Assembly (NCBI GenBank): GCA_002422085.1
Contig: DISZ01000008.1
Coordinates: 173,429 to 237,428 of the forward strand
From: Rhodobacteraceae bacterium UBA6197
GTDB lineage: Bacteria; Pseudomonadota; Alphaproteobacteria; Rhodobacterales; Rhodobacteraceae
Direction: 5' to 3'
DNA length: 64,000 bases
The notes beneath the pieces are model-generated. The model was not told the origin of the DNA. It did no database searches and saw nothing but the letters and a program-made list of their open reading frames with translations. The position numbers and the translations under genes were made by a program. Position 1 is the first letter of the stretch. Each line of letters starts with the position of its first letter. Shown here in pieces: positions 62,138 through 64,000 of this stretch.

Positions 62138-63117
62138 ACAGCCCGCAAGGCCCCGTGATCCTGACCTGTGGCGACCCGTCCGGGATCGGCCCCGAAATTG
62201 CGGTAAAGGCTTGGGCGGCGCTGGGCTCCAGCCTGCCTTTCGTCTGGCTGGGCGACCCGGCGCATCTGCCGCGCGGAACCCACTATCACGAGATCAACCA
62301 CCCCTCCGAAGCAATCCTGGGCTCCGGCACTGCCTTTCCGGTGCTGCGCCACCCCTTCCCCGCAGCCGCCCGACCCGGCGCGCCCGACCCGGCCAATGCC
62401 CAATCGGTGATCGATGTAATCGCGCGCGGCGTGAAGCTGGTGCTTGAGGGGCAAGGTTCGGCGCTCTGCACCGCGCCGATCCACAAGAAGGCACTGAAAG
62501 ACGGTGCCGGTTTTGCCTTTCCGGGCCATACGGAGTTTCTGGCCCATCTGGCGGGGGATGTGCCGGTGGTGATGATGCTGGCCTGTCCAGCACTGCGCGT
62601 GGTGCCGGCGACCATCCACATCGCCCTGAGCGCGGTGCCCAAGGCGCTGACCGCCGCGGGCTTGGGCGAAGTGATCCGGTTGACGCATGACGGGCTCAAA
62701 CGCGATTTCGGCATCCCGAACCCGCGCCTGGCGGTGGCCGGTCTGAACCCGCATGCGGGCGAAGGCGGCGCGATGGGCCGCGAAGAGCTGGACTGGATCG
62801 CCCCGCTGATCGCCGATCTGCGCGCCGAGGGCTACGCGCTGACCGGCCCCCTGCCCGCCGACACGATGTTTCACCCCGCCGCCCGCGCCGGCTATGACGC
62901 GGCGATCTGCATGTATCACGATCAGGCACTGATCCCGATCAAGACGCTGGACTTTGCCAGGGGCGTCAATGTGACGCTTGGATTGCCCTTCGTGCGCACC
63001 TCGCCCGATCACGGCACCGCCTATGACATCGCCGGACGCGACCGCGCCGACCCGGCCAGCCTGATTGCCGCCCTGCGCATGGCCGCGCAGATGGGGGCCG
63101 CCCGGGCCGACGAGTAG
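62134..63117 (+). CDS. pdxA: 4-hydroxythreonine-4-phosphate dehydrogenase
   Basis: Enzyme of pyridoxal phosphate synthesis, 327 residues, using NAD to oxidise 4-phosphohydroxy-L-threonine. Family motifs are LTCGDPSGIGPEI, FPGHTEFLA, NPHAGEGG and YHDQALIPIKTLDF; their histidines bind the metal. Starts in a four-base overlap with surA. The order lptD-surA-pdxA-rsmA is conserved in many proteobacteria. Confidence 0.96.
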   Translation: MNSPQGPVILTCGDPSGIGPEIAVKAWAALGSSLPFVWLGDPAHLPRGTHYHEINHPSEAILGSGTAFPVLRHPFPAAARPGAPDPANAQSVIDVIARGVKLVLEGQGSALCTAPIHKKALKDGAGFAFPGHTEFLAHLAGDVPVVMMLACPALRVVPATIHIALSAVPKALTAAGLGEVIRLTHDGLKRDFGIPNPRLAVAGLNPHAGEGGAMGREELDWIAPLIADLRAEGYALTGPLPADTMFHPAARAGYDAAICMYHDQALIPIKTLDFARGVNVTLGLPFVRTSPDHGTAYDIAGRDRADPASLIAALRMAAQMGAARADE

Positions 63118-63125
63118 GTTTGTGC

Positions 63126-63210
63126 TTTCAGCTTCGCACAAATATCCCCGCCGGAGGCTCCTGCCCGTGCCATGGATGCCTCCGGCGGGGATATTTGGAC
63201 GAAGATGAAA
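63126..63210. repeat. inverted pair of the dispersed repeat (copies 4 and 5) between pdxA and rsmA
   Basis: Two 33-bp arms, 63126-63158 (minus orientation) and 63178-63210 (plus), match at 30 of 33 positions; the inner 19 bases (GCCTCCGGCGGGGATATTT and its complement) pair perfectly around a 19-base loop. In RNA this is a very stable hairpin 18 bases before the rsmA ATG. Confidence 0.92.
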
Positions 63211-63227
63211 GCAGCACGGAGTGACGA

Positions 63228-64000
63228 ATGAGCGCGATTGATGGCTTGCCCCCCCTGCGCGAGGTGATTGCAACACATGGCATCGCCGCCAAAAAGCAAC
63301 TGGGGCAGAATTTTCTGCTGGACCTCAACCTGACCGCAAAGATCGCGCGGGCGGCGGGCGATCTGCGCGGCGTCGACGTGCTGGAGGTCGGGCCCGGCCC
63401 CGGCGGGCTGACGCGCGGGCTATTGGCCGAAGGGGCGCGGCGGGTGCTGGCGGTTGAAAAGGACGCGCGCTGCATGGCCGCTTTGGCCGAGGTGGCGGCG
63501 GCATGGCCGGGCCGGCTTGAGGTGCTCAATGACGATGCCCTGGCAATCGACCCGCTGGCCTATCTGACGCCGCCGATCCGGATTGTGGCGAACCTGCCCT
63601 ATAACGTCGGCACCGAACTTCTGGTGCGCTGGTTGACGCCAAAGCACTGGCCCCCGGTCTGGGACAGTCTTGTGCTGATGTTTCAAAAAGAGGTGGCCGA
63701 GCGGATCGTGGCCACGCCGGGATCAAAGGCCTATGGCCGTCTGGCGCTGCTGGCGCAGTGGCGCTGTGACGCCAAGATCGTGATGACTTTGCCACCCGAG
63801 GCCTTTACCCCGGCGCCCAAGGTTCATTCCGCCGTAGTGCGGCTGATCGCCCTGCCCGAGCCGCGTTACCCGGCCGATCCGGCGATCCTGAACCGGGTAG
63901 TGGCCGCCGGGTTCAACCAGCGGCGCAAGATGCTGCGCGCCTCGCTGCGCGGCGTGGCGCCCAATATCGAGGCGCGGCTTGAGGCGGCGGGCATCGCGCC
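63228..64000 (+). CDS. rsmA: 16S rRNA dimethyladenosine transferase RsmA (cut by window edge)
   Basis: Open to the right end: 257 residues of KsgA/RsmA, which dimethylates A1518 and A1519 of 16S rRNA. SAM-binding motif I is VLEVGPGPGGLTRG, motif IV NLPYNVGTELL. The N-terminus KKQLGQNFLLD and NQRRKMLRASLRG near the edge are also typical. Start ATG at 63228 with GGAG before it. It is the sixth gene of the lptF-rsmA set, but separated from pdxA by 110 bases containing the inverted repeat. Confidence 0.96.
   Translation, partial: MSAIDGLPPLREVIATHGIAAKKQLGQNFLLDLNLTAKIARAAGDLRGVDVLEVGPGPGGLTRGLLAEGARRVLAVEKDARCMAALAEVAAAWPGRLEVLNDDALAIDPLAYLTPPIRIVANLPYNVGTELLVRWLTPKHWPPVWDSLVLMFQKEVAERIVATPGSKAYGRLALLAQWRCDAKIVMTLPPEAFTPAPKVHSAVVRLIALPEPRYPADPAILNRVVAAGFNQRRKMLRASLRGVAPNIEARLEAAGIA

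Overview
This is about 64 kb of very GC-rich chromosomal DNA, almost certainly from a Rhodobacteraceae-type alphaproteobacterium (Rhodobacter/Paracoccus-like). The evidence is the codon usage, the acuR-acuI pair, the gene order lptF-lptG-lptD-surA-pdxA-rsmA, the Rhodobacterales-style intergenic repeat GCCTCCGGCGGGG-ATATTT, and the many ATGA start/stop overlaps. I see no tRNA, rRNA, insertion sequence, phage or CRISPR array. The window opens inside one gene and closes inside rsmA.

Layout. 1-8.5 kb is housekeeping: a cytochrome P450, an M32 carboxypeptidase coupled to heme A synthase, a gluzincin-like protein, trmJ, a thiE-like gene, a P-loop kinase and tgt. 8.8-18.3 kb is a complete autoinducer-2 (AI-2) uptake and processing locus: lsrK-lsrR leftward, then lsrG, an lsrE-like epimerase, lsrA, lsrC, lsrD, lsrB and lsrF rightward. 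18.4-23.8 kb is a TetR regulator divergent from an RND efflux pair. 24-30.6 kb is a metal/arsenic-type operon (ArsR, ArsP-like permease, thioredoxin-like protein, rhodanese with a four-fold dicysteine tail, OsmC-like protein, CDF zinc-type exporter, VIT-family transporter). 31-35 kb holds a HEPN-like protein and a D-lyxose isomerase/glycerate kinase pair.

35.7-39.4 kb encodes one 1,229-residue exported protein with peptidoglycan-binding and LprI-like domains followed by about 1,000 unassigned residues. 40-41.6 kb is acuR-acuI behind an apparently leaderless promoter. 42.3-45.8 kb carries rsgA, an ArsR-ArsC fusion and an ACR3 arsenite exporter. 47-52 kb is a vitamin B12 uptake operon (btuB-F-C-D order) behind a cobalamin riboswitch on the minus strand. 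52.3-54.6 kb has a VOC protein, a DUF475/TerC-like membrane protein and holC. 54.6-64 kb has pepA divergent from the outer-membrane biogenesis operon lptF-lptG-lptD-surA-pdxA-rsmA.

How it fits together. The lsr locus holds every step of AI-2 handling: binding (LsrB), import (LsrACD), phosphorylation (LsrK), derepression (LsrR) and breakdown (LsrG, LsrF). The two arsenic-type loci look complementary. One pairs arsenate reduction with ACR3 efflux; the other pairs an ArsP-like permease with thiol and sulfur-transfer proteins. Between 23.8 and 46.3 kb the genes are separated by unusually long stretches (0.3-1.2 kb) with no convincing coding signal, whereas the ends of the window are tightly packed. 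Short tandem repeats occur at 39.8, 46.0, 52.2 and 58.0 kb.
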